Counted from the stretch's first letter, positions 46,991 through 58,738 are shown. The stretch: DNA of 64,000 bases from Nectonema munidae (GCA_030549495.1 JAUIRK010000343.1:210096-274095); one strand, 5' to 3'. A program made the numbers and translations. Notes: a model not told the origin generated them from the sequence alone.

Positions 46991-48900
46991 TACTCAAATT
47001 TAAAATCATTTTATCACCTAAGAAAGAAAGAGGAGGGCATAATTGCAAGCAAGCAAACGTATGCTTTTTCAGAGCTCTTGAGGTAGGAAAGTTTTTTTGG
47101 AGGATCTGAGCTAGTTTTTTTAGGGTCGTGGCAAATGCGGGTGAAGTTTTGGCATTTGAGAGTAAATTAGTTTAGCTCATGTGAGATATCACTTCAAACT
47201 CGCGATTATATAAATTTTATATAATTAATTATTCATATTCAAAGACATATATTACAAATTTATAAATTATTAGATATATCACGTGTTTTAACATTAAAAT
47301 TAACAGAAATCGGTTTTGCTATTAGAAATGAAACAAAATATTTCCAATTTTGATACAGTTGAACCTCGAAAATTTGTCCCCCGATTTTCCAGCACCCTCA
47401 GCATCCGTCATGTTATTTTTGGTAACGGACATTTTATTTTTACCTCGAAGTTCTGTCAGTCTCAACACCCGTCTCCGTCATCAAATTTTAGTAACCAATG
47501 AATAATTTTAATATAAAATTCTCTCGATATTGCGTCAATTTGGTGCACACATTCTTATGATTTTTTGGTGATGATGACAAAAAATATCACACATATCATA
47601 CATTGCATATAACTTCGCAAATGTTCTTTTCAGAAGGAAAGGCAAATCTTTTTCTGAGACATCTCTTATATTAGAATCTAGCGATTTTCAATACCGAGTC
47701 TGAGTACACTCGTCTCACCACAAAAACTTTTTAATCGTAATAAATTTTTCATTCAAATTTCTTGCTCAAATTTTTGAACCAAGATTAAAAAATAGTTTAT
47801 TCCTGGGAACTAATAATTTTCTCCGTGAAGACAAAAATTCAGGAACACCATTGATCCTCCATTGTTTTGCTTACAAATTCGTTATCAGTTCGTAGCACCT
47901 GTGGCATTTATATAATTTTTTTGAGAATAGCTAATCTCTACATATTGGTATCTGCCATGGCTTTCACTTTCACTACAACTATAGTCTACTTTCATTTCAC
48001 TAGTTACTTCAGAAAATACGTGATCATCAGCTATGCAAGCAATGTTACAAAAGCAGGCACACTAGCTATAACTATAGTTCTGTTTTACTAAGTCAAAGTG
48101 AAAAACGGAATGAAAAAATCGACAAGCACAGTCTTTAGGGCACTGATAACGTGATTTGTTCAAGCACCTACAAAAGATTATTTTTTGAGAGAAAATGGAG
48201 TGGCCAACACATAAAGTTTACGTCAGAGAACTTTTTCAAAAATCAAATAAAGTTTTCGAGATCTATTTTTGAAAAACAGAATAAAAGAAAATCTCCAGTG
48301 GTCATTATTTGTGAAAATACTCCGAGACTTCGCCGTTTAAAATAAATTTTTAATATTTTGTTTCGGATAATTGCTATTCTAGTTTCTTGTCCTGTTCTAA
48401 AACATTTTAAATAAACTTTAGAGATCTATTTCGAAAATCAAAGACTTCCTTATGCAATAAATTTTGAAAAAAGATATTATAAAAATATTGATGTGCCCCG
48501 ACGCAATTAACGTATTCTTAAGGAAAGGGAAGAAGAGAAAACAGTAGACATTTATTGATTATTATGAAACTTATATTTTAAAAGTTTAAATAATAATAAT
48601 AACAAATAATTTTATATACGTGCTAATCTTTTCAAAAAATCTAAACAATTCATTCTTTATTTTTATTTAAATTGTATGTAATTAGTAAATGTTTTTTCTC
48701 TTTTGTAATGTCAAAAAAGTTACACTTTCAAGATAAATGCAAGAGTATTCGTTCTTCATTTTACAAGTTCAAATTGACTTAATCTCATTCGTTGCCTTGC
48801 GCAAAAAAGCGGCGATCAACTTTCTATAAAAATAGGTTTGGAATTAAAATTTTAATTTCATACTTTTTCGAGACGAGCAAATGTACGTATATTGAATGTA
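46991..48900. other. Intergenic DNA between array B and the SENP-like gene
   Basis: No gene recognised. A solo Tigger-like end, TACAGTTGAACCTCGAAAAT, lies at 47354-47373 with no partner. TTTATT at 48657-48662 (AATAAA on the minus strand) is a candidate polyadenylation signal for the SENP-like gene. Confidence 0.4.
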
Positions 48901-50766
48901 TCAGAGCGAGCTTTCATCATTACTTGCATTATCCATATATATGAATTCTAGCCAGGGTATACTTTGGTCAGAGTATTTAGCATACCTCTCATATATATTT
49001 TGCCGCATGAAAATAACTTCACTAGGATCGAACCAATCACGTGACTGCTCATTCAAATCTTTGTCGAAGTTAAATGGCTTCGAAAAAAACATGTCAAAAT
49101 ACTTCAGGAGAAATAGGCCGCAGTCAGAAAAGTTTTCCTGGCCAGGAACATCAAGATGTTTCAAAATAATATTGAAAGAATCGCGTTTATGCCTGTCGTG
49201 AGGTTTTCTCTGAAAATAAGCTTCCATTATGAAATTAGAAAGGTATCGAAACACTTTTTTGTGATGATTTCCTAAGGAGTCCAAAATGAGCAGAATTGCA
49301 GGAGGTTTTGAGGAAGAGTCGGTAAGAAGGGATTTGGGAAAGCAGAGAATGGCGAGGAGCCAGTGTGACTGCTTCACTATTGGGAAAAATATGAATTCTT
49401 TAGAAAAAATGTCAACATTTTTGGTCCATTTCTTTAGCTTTTCACCCATCACTCGTGATATGTGTGTAGAATCTCTGGTGAGATCGCTATTTTTAATGTG
49501 ATGGACTAACGACGTGTAGAGGAAAGAATTGAATACGTGTGTTGTTTCTTGAGTTTTGAGCGGCAAAGAAAGAAACATATCTTCTAAATATTGATCAATA
49601 ATGCTGTCGTTCAAAAATTCGAAGGGCTTTAGACAAGATAAGTCTGACATACGTACGATTTTATAGAGTTTCATATCACACGTGCTGGTGTTGCAAGCAG
49701 ATTGTTTGTCATTTTCATATTCTTCAGATGTGTCCGAGGAAACATCAATTTCTGTAAGTGGCTCAGTTTTTTCACATAGGGAATAAAAATTAAAGTCATT
49801 CTCTACTTTATTCATTTTGATTGGCGTTGTGGATAAATTAATTGGAATTTTATGTTTGTTAATTACACCACTCAAGTTATAACATTTTCGCATTTTTGGA
49901 AAATAAACACTTTTGTCTTTTGAAGATTTTGACTCAGTCTGAGAGATTTGAGGTATAGGTGGTTTTCTGGTTATAGAAGCCGAAATTTCTCTACTCGAAC
50001 TTGGTCGCTGTAAAACGATTGTTCTTTCAATCGCAGCAGTATTATCTCTACTTCTCAAAGAAGATAGGGACGGCCTGCAAAATGTGTTGATGGGAAACTT
50101 GGAGACAATCTCAGAGCTCTTAAGAGCAAATTCAATCTGGTAGAACTTAAAGAGAATGTGTGAAAAGACTGTCTTGTTTTGTGTAACTAATAGCAGCATT
50201 TGTGAATCAGTTTTGCAAGTCTTTAGAAAATAAATAAAATTAAATAAACAAGCTTCCTTATTGTCCTTTTTTATTTCAAAAAGAATATCGGTAAGTACTT
50301 TCCTAGTCTTTTTTTCACTTGCTGTACAGGCAGAAAAGCTCAATCTTTCGCACAATCGAAGAGAGACCGCCTCATGAACTTTGATATACATTAATAAGGA
50401 GGAGGCATCGGAAAAAAGAACTAAATCTGAAATTTCATTAGTACTTAGATGGAAGGATTCTGTTCTCGATCCTTCGCAGGAGAGATGAGAATTGTGGAGT
50501 GAGGTGAATTTAAAGGTGAAGCGCAGACGATTTGTATTAATTAAAAGAGAATCACACTCATACGAGTCAGGGCCAATGTGTACAGAATGGACATTGAACT
50601 GGATATTCAATGAATCGTGTTGCTTCAAGCGCTTCAAAATCAGGGAGTTGTACCTGTTATTCAAAATGAGATCTGTTTTTCGTTTGATGTTCACTAAGTC
50701 AAGCGAGGGTGCATGGATTTCCACTTCTTTAATTTCATCATTTGAGCTGGGCGGAGAAAATATCAT
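48901..50766 (-). CDS. SENP6/7 (Ulp2)-type SUMO protease
   Basis: A single uninterrupted frame of 621 residues from the ATG at 50766 (the frame is open nine codons further, but without an ATG). The C-terminal C48 cysteine-protease domain begins near residue 360 (FLNDSIIDQYLEDMF, HVFNSFLYTSL). It carries the full catalytic set: His468 in SHWLLAI, Asp496 in LLILDSLG, Gln543 and Cys549 in VPGQENFSDCGLFLL, ending with WFDPSEVIFMRQNIYE as in SENP6/7. Such enzymes trim poly-SUMO chains in the nucleus. The N-terminal part is diverged; its start (LKRLKQHDSLNIQFN) may be the family's regulatory region. Ser-rich linkers lie between. It is probably active, since no catalytic residue is missing. It is the downstream neighbour of WDR70, 199 bp away on the same strand. 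Confidence 0.9.
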   Translation of the reverse strand: MIFSPPSSNDEIKEVEIHAPSLDLVNIKRKTDLILNNRYNSLILKRLKQHDSLNIQFNVHSVHIGPDSYECDSLLINTNRLRFTFKFTSLHNSHLSCEGSRTESFHLSTNEISDLVLFSDASSLLMYIKVHEAVSLRLCERLSFSACTASEKKTRKVLTDILFEIKKDNKEACLFNFIYFLKTCKTDSQMLLLVTQNKTVFSHILFKFYQIEFALKSSEIVSKFPINTFCRPSLSSLRSRDNTAAIERTIVLQRPSSSREISASITRKPPIPQISQTESKSSKDKSVYFPKMRKCYNLSGVINKHKIPINLSTTPIKMNKVENDFNFYSLCEKTEPLTEIDVSSDTSEEYENDKQSACNTSTCDMKLYKIVRMSDLSCLKPFEFLNDSIIDQYLEDMFLSLPLKTQETTHVFNSFLYTSLVHHIKNSDLTRDSTHISRVMGEKLKKWTKNVDIFSKEFIFFPIVKQSHWLLAILCFPKSLLTDSSSKPPAILLILDSLGNHHKKVFRYLSNFIMEAYFQRKPHDRHKRDSFNIILKHLDVPGQENFSDCGLFLLKYFDMFFSKPFNFDKDLNEQSRDWFDPSEVIFMRQNIYERYAKYSDQSIPWLEFIYMDNASNDESSL

Positions 50767-50906
50767 TTCTTTTTGTATGCAAGCATAATTCAAAATTCAA
50801 AATGAGAAGGTAACAAAGGGAATCGACTAAAAACGATATATCACTTGAACAAGCTTCCTTTTCCATCCATTCCAAACAAAATTAAAATCTAAACACACAA
50901 ATTCAA

Positions 50907-50912
50907 TTTATT
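50907..50912 (-). terminator. Candidate polyadenylation signal of WDR70
   Basis: AATAAA on the minus strand, about 54 bp after the stop codon and about 140 bp before the next gene's start codon. It implies separate 3' end formation for WDR70. Confidence 0.5.
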
Positions 50913-50965
50913 GAAGCGAAGTATATTTACACAAAACGAAAAAACTAATTTTTAACATACACACA

Positions 50966-52771
50966 TCATTTATCCTTTTTTTCTTCTTCTTCATCCTCTG
51001 TGAAAATTGAGTGGGGTTGAGTTCGTTTGTAGGCCTTGGTCCAGTACTCATCTCCTTCGCTCTTGTGCCTTAAAATAGCGTCACGAATACCAATGCTCTC
51101 ATCAAACTTGGGCCTTTTGAGCGCATTTTTCTCCACTAAAAAAGAATGCAAGGTTCCCCCGCTCTTTCCAATTTTTCCATCCACGCCAGGACCACTCACA
51201 GGTAATTCTGGAAGCTTGGAAGCAATCGGATCCTTTCGAGCGAGTCTTTCTTCTTTCTTAACTGAGAAGCCCTTGTCATCTCTAAATAAGGGCAATGCAT
51301 ACGGCGCAATAACACGATGATTTTTAAATTCGATTGAATTCTCCTTTTTGCTTTTACACACTCTGTTCGCGAATAAGTTCGCTCCTTTCAAACTTGATCT
51401 GTCATCGTACAGAATTTCCAAATCTCCAGATTTATAGCCAAGAAAAATGTGATTGATTTTGGCATTCCACAAAATGCTAGTAACACAATTTGTTTTGTTG
51501 ATCTGTGTGACTTTTTCTCCAGTTTTTGAATTGAAAAATACAAGGGTGCTAGATGAATCCCGTTTAGAAGGATCAACAGTACTGGTGACAACCATTTCAT
51601 TTGATGGACTAAAGATACATGAATTGAAGTTATTGGAAGCCAAATTGTACCAAGTATAGACTGGAGTTTTATTGGTTTTAAGCATCCTCAAATCCCAAAG
51701 CTTCATGGTTTCATCGAACAATCCTCTTGAGCATAATAAATTGTTATCATAAGAAATGTCAAAGGCATTGATAGCATCGCCCCCTGCTTTGTGAATGTTC
51801 TTCACACAAGAACAAGGAAAATTAAAAGATTTTCTAGGATCCCAAGCTAAAAGATTGCCCAATTGAGTGACAGAAAAAATTTGACTTCCTTTATGATCTG
51901 ACATACATTTAAGAGGGATATTGTTTTTGCCGTCAACTTTCACTTTAATCACTTCGTCACACTTTTTAGCGGAGTTGCGAATACTCCATAATCGAATGGT
52001 TGAGTCGTTAGAACAAGTAATGAACCTATCCTTTATTTTGCAATCGAAGTAGCCATCATTCAGATCAGACGTATGGCCTTTTGTATTGGCCTTATCAACG
52101 ATATACATATCCCCCTTTACGCACTCATAGCCTTTGAAGCCATCTTTATCAACAACCTTAGCTTGGGAGCTTCCTGAAATGACTAATAGAGAGTCACCGG
52201 TGCAACCATAACTCAAGGATTTTATTGGATAGTTTCCGCAAGGAGTGAAATTTCGGTACGCCTTCAAAGATGACGTCATACCCGCAAAATCCCAAAGGCA
52301 AATGGAATAGCCAATAGATCCGGAAGCAAGGCGCGAAGCAGATGAGTTAAGTATGAGTGATGATATACTTTTATTTGAATGCGCCAAGTGCACGCTCTTG
52401 GACATCGGAATTGAATAGCTTAAATCACTAGTTTCTTTTTTTTGAGTCATCAAATCATCATCATCATCATCCTCATCTTCGTCGTCTTCTTCTTCATCAT
52501 GATTGAGAGAATCTGCTTTGATTGAATCCCCAGTATCTTGTTTGTTAGCGGAAGGAGGCATTGGACCAACGATATCACAAATGTCATCTGTTTCATGGCA
52601 TCGAGAAATATTCGATCCCTTGTGTGAGGATGAAGAAAATAACTTACAAATATCTTCTTCATTAGTTGCTTTCACTTCACTTTGTATATATCTTTCTTTC
52701 GCTGTGTTCTTTGCCTCTTCAAATATCTCATCAAACACAAATGTTTTTGCCTTTTTATCTTTATTCGCCAT
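50966..52771 (-). CDS. WDR70: WDR70-type WD40 repeat protein
   Basis: 601 residues without introns, starting at ATG 52771 (MANKDKKAK); the frame runs 14 codons further upstream without an ATG. Order: charged N-terminus, an acidic run (EEEDDEDEDDDDDD, near residues 100-120), then WD repeats from about 140 to 460. These contain the family-specific strings YSICLWDFAGMTSS, VVISGSSQAKVVDKDGF-like (here LLVISGSSQAKVVDKDGF), CVKGDMYIVDKANTKGH, FITCSNDSTIRLWSI and ETMKLWDLRML. The C-terminus PYALPLFRD...LPVSGPGVDGKIGKSGG and RDAILRHKSEGDEYW is diagnostic. Human WDR70 is nuclear and linked to histone H2B ubiquitylation and DNA repair. AATAAA (minus strand) at 50907-50912 follows the stop. Confidence 0.93.
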   Translation of the reverse strand: MANKDKKAKTFVFDEIFEEAKNTAKERYIQSEVKATNEEDICKLFSSSSHKGSNISRCHETDDICDIVGPMPPSANKQDTGDSIKADSLNHDEEEDDEDEDDDDDDLMTQKKETSDLSYSIPMSKSVHLAHSNKSISSLILNSSASRLASGSIGYSICLWDFAGMTSSLKAYRNFTPCGNYPIKSLSYGCTGDSLLVISGSSQAKVVDKDGFKGYECVKGDMYIVDKANTKGHTSDLNDGYFDCKIKDRFITCSNDSTIRLWSIRNSAKKCDEVIKVKVDGKNNIPLKCMSDHKGSQIFSVTQLGNLLAWDPRKSFNFPCSCVKNIHKAGGDAINAFDISYDNNLLCSRGLFDETMKLWDLRMLKTNKTPVYTWYNLASNNFNSCIFSPSNEMVVTSTVDPSKRDSSSTLVFFNSKTGEKVTQINKTNCVTSILWNAKINHIFLGYKSGDLEILYDDRSSLKGANLFANRVCKSKKENSIEFKNHRVIAPYALPLFRDDKGFSVKKEERLARKDPIASKLPELPVSGPGVDGKIGKSGGTLHSFLVEKNALKRPKFDESIGIRDAILRHKSEGDEYWTKAYKRTQPHSIFTEDEEEEKKDK

Positions 52772-53816
52772 TGATTTGGAAATAAGATTTACATTTAGAG
52801 TAAAAGAAAACAAAATTGAATAATGAAAAATCTTTCAAAGAAAATTTTTGAAATCTTTGTATGCTTAAAAGGTAATGAAGAGAAATATAGATAATCTTAA
52901 ATACACAGAATTCAAATATTAAATTTTTAAAATTTTCTATAAAAATTTAAAGAGTAAAAGTAAAACTTTGACTCAATTATATGTTATGATATATAAGACA
53001 CACACACAAGAAACACAACTTTGATAACTTGGAAAAATATTAACAAACTTATAATTGATTATTTTATTGGAAATAAACAAATGAATATGATAAATTTATT
53101 CACCATTAAGACAAAAAGACTAAAATATATAATCTCAATAAAAAGCAGAGAATATTAAAAAAACAGGATATTTTATAAGCATTTAGAAATTAAAAATAGA
53201 ATTACATATTAAGCATGTACTGAGAGATTATTGTAAACCAAACAATAAGAGATAAAGAAAAGGTAAAAAGAAAAGACATTAAATTTACCCTTGCAACCAA
53301 GACATATCTTGATTTATCTTTTTAATCGAATAATTGCAAAAAACTTTCATATTTGAGCAAGTTAATAATGTAGCATCTAAAGATCACTTGTTCCTCCCTT
53401 CAAGTTAAAAGAAATTTTAGACACGATTTATTAATATGCTCGTTTAATTAGGGTTTTAAATTATAATTTTTGGCATTTCTTTCAGGTGAACATCTGGTTA
53501 AAGTTTATGACTTTTAGTCACTAGCTGGGTTGCAGGGTAGGGAGTGGATCAAGTGACCATTTGTGATAAAATAAGAGTGGGAGTCAGTTTTAGTAGAAAA
53601 TGGAGACAGAGTTGGTTTTAGTAGAAATTAAGAGTCGGAGTCCAGAATTGACAATATAAATACAGTAAACTTTCGCTAACTTGAAATTACATCTCTTCTT
53701 TCTCATTTGCAAATTTATTTAAATTTTTTATTTATCAGCATTCAAAAACAAAAATAGAAGAGGAGGAAATGTTATTGCGTTTATTTACTTCAGTGATATA
53801 TTTTCAAGGAAACACA
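52772..53816. other. 5' flank of WDR70 and intergenic DNA
   Basis: AT-rich, no gene recognised. The WDR70 promoter should lie here, but no motif is clear. Confidence 0.4.
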
Positions 53817-53994
53817 CTAGGCAATCATACTTAAATGACGTCCTCCAAAATTTTTAAGTTTTTGAACCCCCCTCGCCCCCCCCCCCCCCCATTGTGATTT
53901 TTACCCCTCCGGTTCTATTTTTTAATACACAGCATCTAGAATTAGTTCCCCCCCCCCTCCCGGGTAGGGGACGTCATATATGTATGTTCCCTAG
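53817..53994. mobile_element. MITE with CTAGG..ATGACGTCC ends and internal poly-C runs
   Basis: Left end CTAGGCAATCATACTTAAAT then GACGTCC, and right end GGACGTCATATATGTATGTT then CCCTAG, form an imperfect 28-bp inverted repeat. Two C runs (about 53874-53890 and 53949-53957) lie inside. No coding sequence, about 178 bp. Confidence 0.65.
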
Positions 53995-54740
53995 AAGTCG
54001 CCACAGTCTAGTCGTAGTATGCACAGTAAATATAGAGAATCAACTAATACACCTACAAATATAAACAAAATTCACGTACACACAGGCATACACATTGATA
54101 TACCCAAACGGATTCAAATGTTTAACACGACTCCGCAGCCATCGCTACTAGCATATAAAAATCAATCAAACTTGTCACTCAATTATAAATATATAAACTT
54201 CAAATTATATTATAATTTCACATTTTTTGGCTTAATATTCTCTTAATTTATCTAATAAACTAATTTTTGGTGATTACATCACGCAAAATATTTCACCTGT
54301 TAGTAATATAGGTTTCACAGGTGACTTAACGCCAAACATTTTTTTCAAATATTTATAAATAAACTCATTCATAAACACCAAATCGAACATGTTCATGTTG
54401 TAAATAATTGTTACTCGAGACCTAAAATTGAGGTCACTGTTTACTTCAGGCTACTTTGTGTTGAAATCTTTTTGAATAATTTGTGTCCAATTAATCAAAT
54501 CAACATTTCTCTATTTGATCATGATCGTATTTTTGTCAATCTATATATAAGTAATAAATACCACATTATAATATGACTAAACCCAGGAGATTCACACACA
54601 TTAGACGAAACACTATATGCTAGCATAGTTGGGGTTTAATGTTTTTAACCCAAAAAACCGTCTAAATATGGTCTTTTTAAGTCAATAAATGCCGTCAGGT
54701 ACCCCTTTACATTTTTAGATGTTTATGTAGGTAAGCAAAA

Positions 54741-55120
54741 AAATGGCGATGGACCTCGTTAAGCCTTCTCGTTTAAGCGAAAATTTGTCTCTTAGAGGTC
54801 GAAATCTAACAATTGATAGGTTGTACACTTCGAAATCTCAATAGAAAAGGTATACCCAATGAAATAAAACTGTTGGGTGATTTTCTTATACATTTTGGTG
54901 ATAAAGAGAATGATAAAGCATTTATAAATAATGATAAAGCAGGAACATAGGTTGTTAAAAGCGGGTCAACGGGTAAAAAAATGTTCTCATATTAAGTTCT
55001 TGCCCTTTTATTAAGGGTGTAACACTTGATGAGAAAAAAAAGCGAGCAATTTTTAAGTTTATGATTTAACAAAAGGAGGAACAAAGTGGATCAAATAATG
55101 AGAAATTTTCCCATCGTTCC
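54741..55120 (+). pseudogene. Fragment of a different piggyBac transposase
   Basis: The plus strand reads RGRNLTIDRLYTS near 54797-54835, the second catalytic-Asp motif (GRNxTxDRxxTS) of piggyBac transposases, then EISIEKVYP. Near 55070-55115 NKRRNKVDQIMRNF resembles the third catalytic region (YNKxKxGVDxxDQM). Several stops and frame changes interrupt it. No terminal repeats were found. The lineage differs from the others in this window, which have FFTS rather than YTS. Confidence 0.5.
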
Positions 55121-57130
55121 CGAGGAATAGCCCCTGGAAATAGGTCATTCCTCGGAGGAATAGATGCGCCATTTCACTCTACGCTTATCTGGAGACAAAG
55201 AGTCAGAGGAAGGCAATAACCCAGATTGGGGATACGAAAGCGCCTCTAAAGGCATCATGATCGATGAGGAAAAGCAATCGGAGCCCGAACAAGGACCGGT
55301 GGAGGGAAAGAAGACCCAATTAAAAAACCGGAAAGAAAATCTAAAAAGGCTAAAAAGAAAACATAGAATTAAGGGAGAATTGCACAAGTAAACCAAGTCC
55401 CTGAACCTTCCAGAGAATTGTTCATTCAAGGTCTTAACCCCAATGTTTAGGGCACCCAGAGATTTGAAATCGAAAACGTCATAAAAATCTTAAGTATGGA
55501 TACGCCCTAAGATTCTCGGCTCCAACGAAATTCGGAGCCTATCCCTCTTTCCCTTTATCTTCTTTTCACTAATCGCGTAATCAATATGCTTTTTTACAAT
55601 AAAATATGGGGCCTCCAGCCTCGTTAGGGAGCTGACCGCTGGTCGTATTAGGCACGTAGCCGCTATTCAAAGGGTCTATAGTACAGTAATTTTGTGCGTG
55701 GAATATTTAAGCCGCTGTTATAAGCGGGTCGCGTTATAGGCAGGTGGACGCTAAGGCAGATGCGACTACATACGTTCCTATACATATTGTTTACATTAGG
55801 AGATTCTTAGTAGGCTCTAATAAATTTTGCATTAATTCAATGGCAATATAACAAAAATTTTCAATATGGGAATAAAACTTTCAATTCAATAAAATAATCA
55901 TTCTGTAGAAAAGATTAAAACATTTATGATCATTTTAAAATGCAGGTTAGGATATTAGCGATTAGAAATAAAAAAAACTGTCTTTTTAATTTATAGGATT
56001 AATTAGATAAAATAAATTTAACTAAATAACGTAACAGTAACGGTACTTGTGGTGTAGTACCCAACTAATTTTTATTAGATGCCCTCACCCCAATTTTATT
56101 CTCATAAAAATTTTAGGATAGTATAGATCTATCTGCATTGAAGTGTTGGAAATTTTTCGCAAAAATATGCTAGGCTTCAGCTTTTTTAAGAAAAATTTTG
56201 TTTACTTTTAAGTTTCTAGGAAATTTGAATTTTATTTTTTTGAATAAAAATGTCCCAGCCCATTTTTTATATTTTGTTACACCATTGTAAGGTGAATGTT
56301 CAAGGACATATTCATATCTAAAAAGGTAAAGAATTAAAAAATAAGTTAGATACTAAAATTGCAATATATAAATTAAAAACAAGGAGCACAAAATTCAACA
56401 AAAAAAACAAGTATACAAAAAAACTAATGCAAGTAAGGATTTATGAATGATAGGAATAGTAAAACTTGGAAGAAAAGTGTAGAAAAAAATAAATAAAATT
56501 TTTAAATGATTATAAATCGGCGTCGTCAAAATTCTATACTAGGACCTTTTTATTCTAGATAATATGAGTTTTCATTTTAAATCGTTTCATTATTCCAAAG
56601 TCTTCAAATGGTCAACTATCGATGTATTTTCTTCGAATCAATTTTGAATATTATTTTTAAAAAATTTAAATTAGAATTAAAAATTTTTTATTAGAAACAG
56701 GAGAGAAATACAAAAATGTAATATATTTCTCTTCAGCAATTAATATTTTCAAATTAAGAGGTGAAGTTGAGAGGATAACGCGTAGAGAGAGAAGTTGAAG
56801 TTAAATAGACGGGATAAAATATATACCAACTTCGACTTCTCTGTCTACGTCTCCTCCTTTTTCAAGCTACACTTCCAACTACTCGCATATTTGCAAAGAA
56901 GTGAGATTCTGTTTAATTCAATAAAACCAAAATTTCCTTACTTTTTTCTAAATAACATGGATATCTCGGAAGAAATAAAGCTTTTAATTTCTAAGCATAA
57001 TCTAAGTTTAATAGTGATTCTTGTAATATTGGAGTTAAATTTAATTATTAAATCTTAAGGAATATTTATACAAATAAATCATATATGTTAAATGCAGTGT
57101 GCATGAAGTTGTTTTATTAAGAAGTTTTTA
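55121..57130. other. Intergenic stretch with locally GC-richer patch
   Basis: A small open frame at 55164-55391 (+), charged and Lys/Glu-rich (KKTQLKNRKENLKRLKRKHR), matches nothing known. 55600-55780 is clearly richer in G and C than its surroundings (GCGGGTCGCG, GCCGCT motifs) and probably belongs to the same decayed mobile element. The rest is AT-rich. Confidence 0.35.
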
Positions 57131-57139
57131 TTTATTCGA

Positions 57140-58612
57140 AAGCAACTCAGCCTATTTATAGATTTTGTGGCGGGGAACATGCGTCTGGTGATTGTATGCA
57201 AAAAATCATTTATAATATGTTAACTGTTCTGAAAACAATCTTCATATTTCATTCTACTTTAAAACAATTTAAAATTGAACTTATCAAGTATTATACTTTT
57301 AAATATCAAATTTATTTAGTTTAAAAAAAAGGTCTCAATCCAGATGGTTTAGGTTCGAAAACCAAGTGATTTTAGTTGGCACAATAAATTCATTTATTAC
57401 AAGGAATATAGATGAATTATTGAAACTAAACCGGCTAAAAAGAAAAATAAATATAGACATAAAAAATAGTTGGATGACAAAAGAAATTCTTCATTTGATT
57501 AAAAAAAAGCCATAAATAAGTTTCCTAAATAAATATATTTAAACAAAGTTGTAAAACCAATGAAATCACCTTAAGATACTTGGTCTAATGAAACAATAAA
57601 GCCCAGAATAAATTTTAACTTTGTTATTGACACAAAAAATGTAACTGTAATCAATAAAAAGAACATCTCAGAAATATTTGATGATTATTTTACATGTGAA
57701 GACAATAGTATGATAGATGATGGTTCAAAAATGATTCTGATTATTCTTTTGTTTTAGGCAATATTAATGAAAATTATATCATCGTAGCCATGAAAGAGAT
57801 CAAATATTAAAAATAGAGACTACATTTTTAAAAACTTAGTTATTGCTTTCTATTCCTGTATTGAACTTAATATATTCTTTATTTGTTTAAATTTTAATAG
57901 GGCAGTAGTGGGATTCAGCCGGGGCGCACCTGTTCGTTAGAAATGTGTCACGGCATTTTGTAAGTTCGGTGAACCGACTAGTCGCTGTCAGTAGTCTTCT
58001 GCCTCTCATCAGAAAAGAACCGTAACAATTGGGACAGTACGTTTCGTTAGTGATTTAGGGCATAGTTTATTTATACAAGTAGTGAGCTTATTGTTTATCA
58101 AAATTGATTAGTTTATTTGCTGACAAATTTGACTTTTTTTGTAACAGAACCCGCTGACAAAAATTTGAATTCCACTACTGGAATAGGGTTTCCCTTTCTT
58201 AATGGTGATAAGTTATCTTTTAAAAAATATAGATCTATTAATATAATTAGTACTTTGTCAAAAATTTTCAAAAAAAATTATACATAATCAAATCTGTACA
58301 TACTTGGATAATTCGGTTTTAGAAAAAAATACATTACAAAATACTTATACACACTTTTATTAGAAAAAATTTAAAACCACTCGGACAAGTCCAATGATGT
58401 ACTGCTATATTTTTAGGCGTATCAAATTGTGAGTATAAGAGAGACCACTTCTTCTTTAAAATATATTTCTTCAGAGTTACCACAAAGTTCTATTTTAGGA
58501 CTCTTGTTTTTTCATTATACATAAAATATATAAGGAATTCTAATAAATTAGTTTCCTTTTATCTTTTTGTCAATGACACAACCTTACTTTTCCTCCTTTT
58601 TAGTACTCCAGG
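57140..58612 (+). pseudogene. LINE remnant: zinc-knuckle trace, linker and reverse transcriptase pieces
   Basis: Plus-strand pieces in order: YRFCGGEHASGDC (57157-57195), a zinc-knuckle-like trace possibly from ORF1; WMTKEILHLIKKK (57471-57509), the segment between endonuclease and RT; KLSFKKYRSINIISTLSKIF (58211-58270) matching xxYRPIxLxxxLSKIFE; QFGFRKK (about 58309-58330); PQSSILGLLFFHY matching PQGSxLGPLLFxxY (58480-58520); and FVNDTTLLF in the place of FADDTxL (58566-58592). Many stops and frame changes, and the active-site Asp-Asp reads Asn-Asp. A hAT MITE sits inside at 57903-58180. The type is a non-LTR element with apurinic endonuclease, near Jockey/CR1-like groups. Confidence 0.75.
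57903..58180. mobile_element. hAT MITE inserted in the LINE
   Basis: Ends CAGTAGTGGGATTCA and TGAATTCCACTACTG are 15-bp inverted repeats (14 of 15). Flanks TAATAGGG (57895-57902) and GAATAGGG (58181-58188) are an 8-bp target duplication with one change. 278 bp, non-coding. Confidence 0.85.
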
Positions 58613-58616
58613 TTAA

Positions 58617-58738
58617 CCCTATGAGGACCAGAATCTATAAGAATAATCATCTGCTTTCTTTTTCCATTCATTTTTGTATGTTTTAAGCAAACGATTATTA
58701 TTTCTTGGTACACCGGTGTCACACTAATCCTCAAAGGG
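58617..58738. mobile_element. piggyBac MITE, 122 bp, TTAA-flanked
   Basis: TTAA at 58613-58616 and 58739-58742. Left CCCTATGAGGA and right, in complement, CCCTTTGAGGA. It inserted right after the RT motif of the LINE. A decayed relative is at 22446-22552. Confidence 0.8.

Noticed and set aside
47354-47380. Tigger-type element starting TACAGTTGAACCTCG
   Set aside because: Only one end is visible; no inverted partner or coding trace follows, so the element cannot be delimited.
52772-52813. Longer N-terminus for WDR70 (14 extra codons) and likewise 9 codons for the SENP-like gene
   Set aside because: The upstream extensions contain no ATG. The first ATG in each frame (52771 and 50766) is the sensible start.
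55164-55391. Charged 75-codon frame as a host gene
   Set aside because: No recognisable family, and it directly follows a decayed transposase in a compositionally odd patch, so it is more likely part of a dead element.
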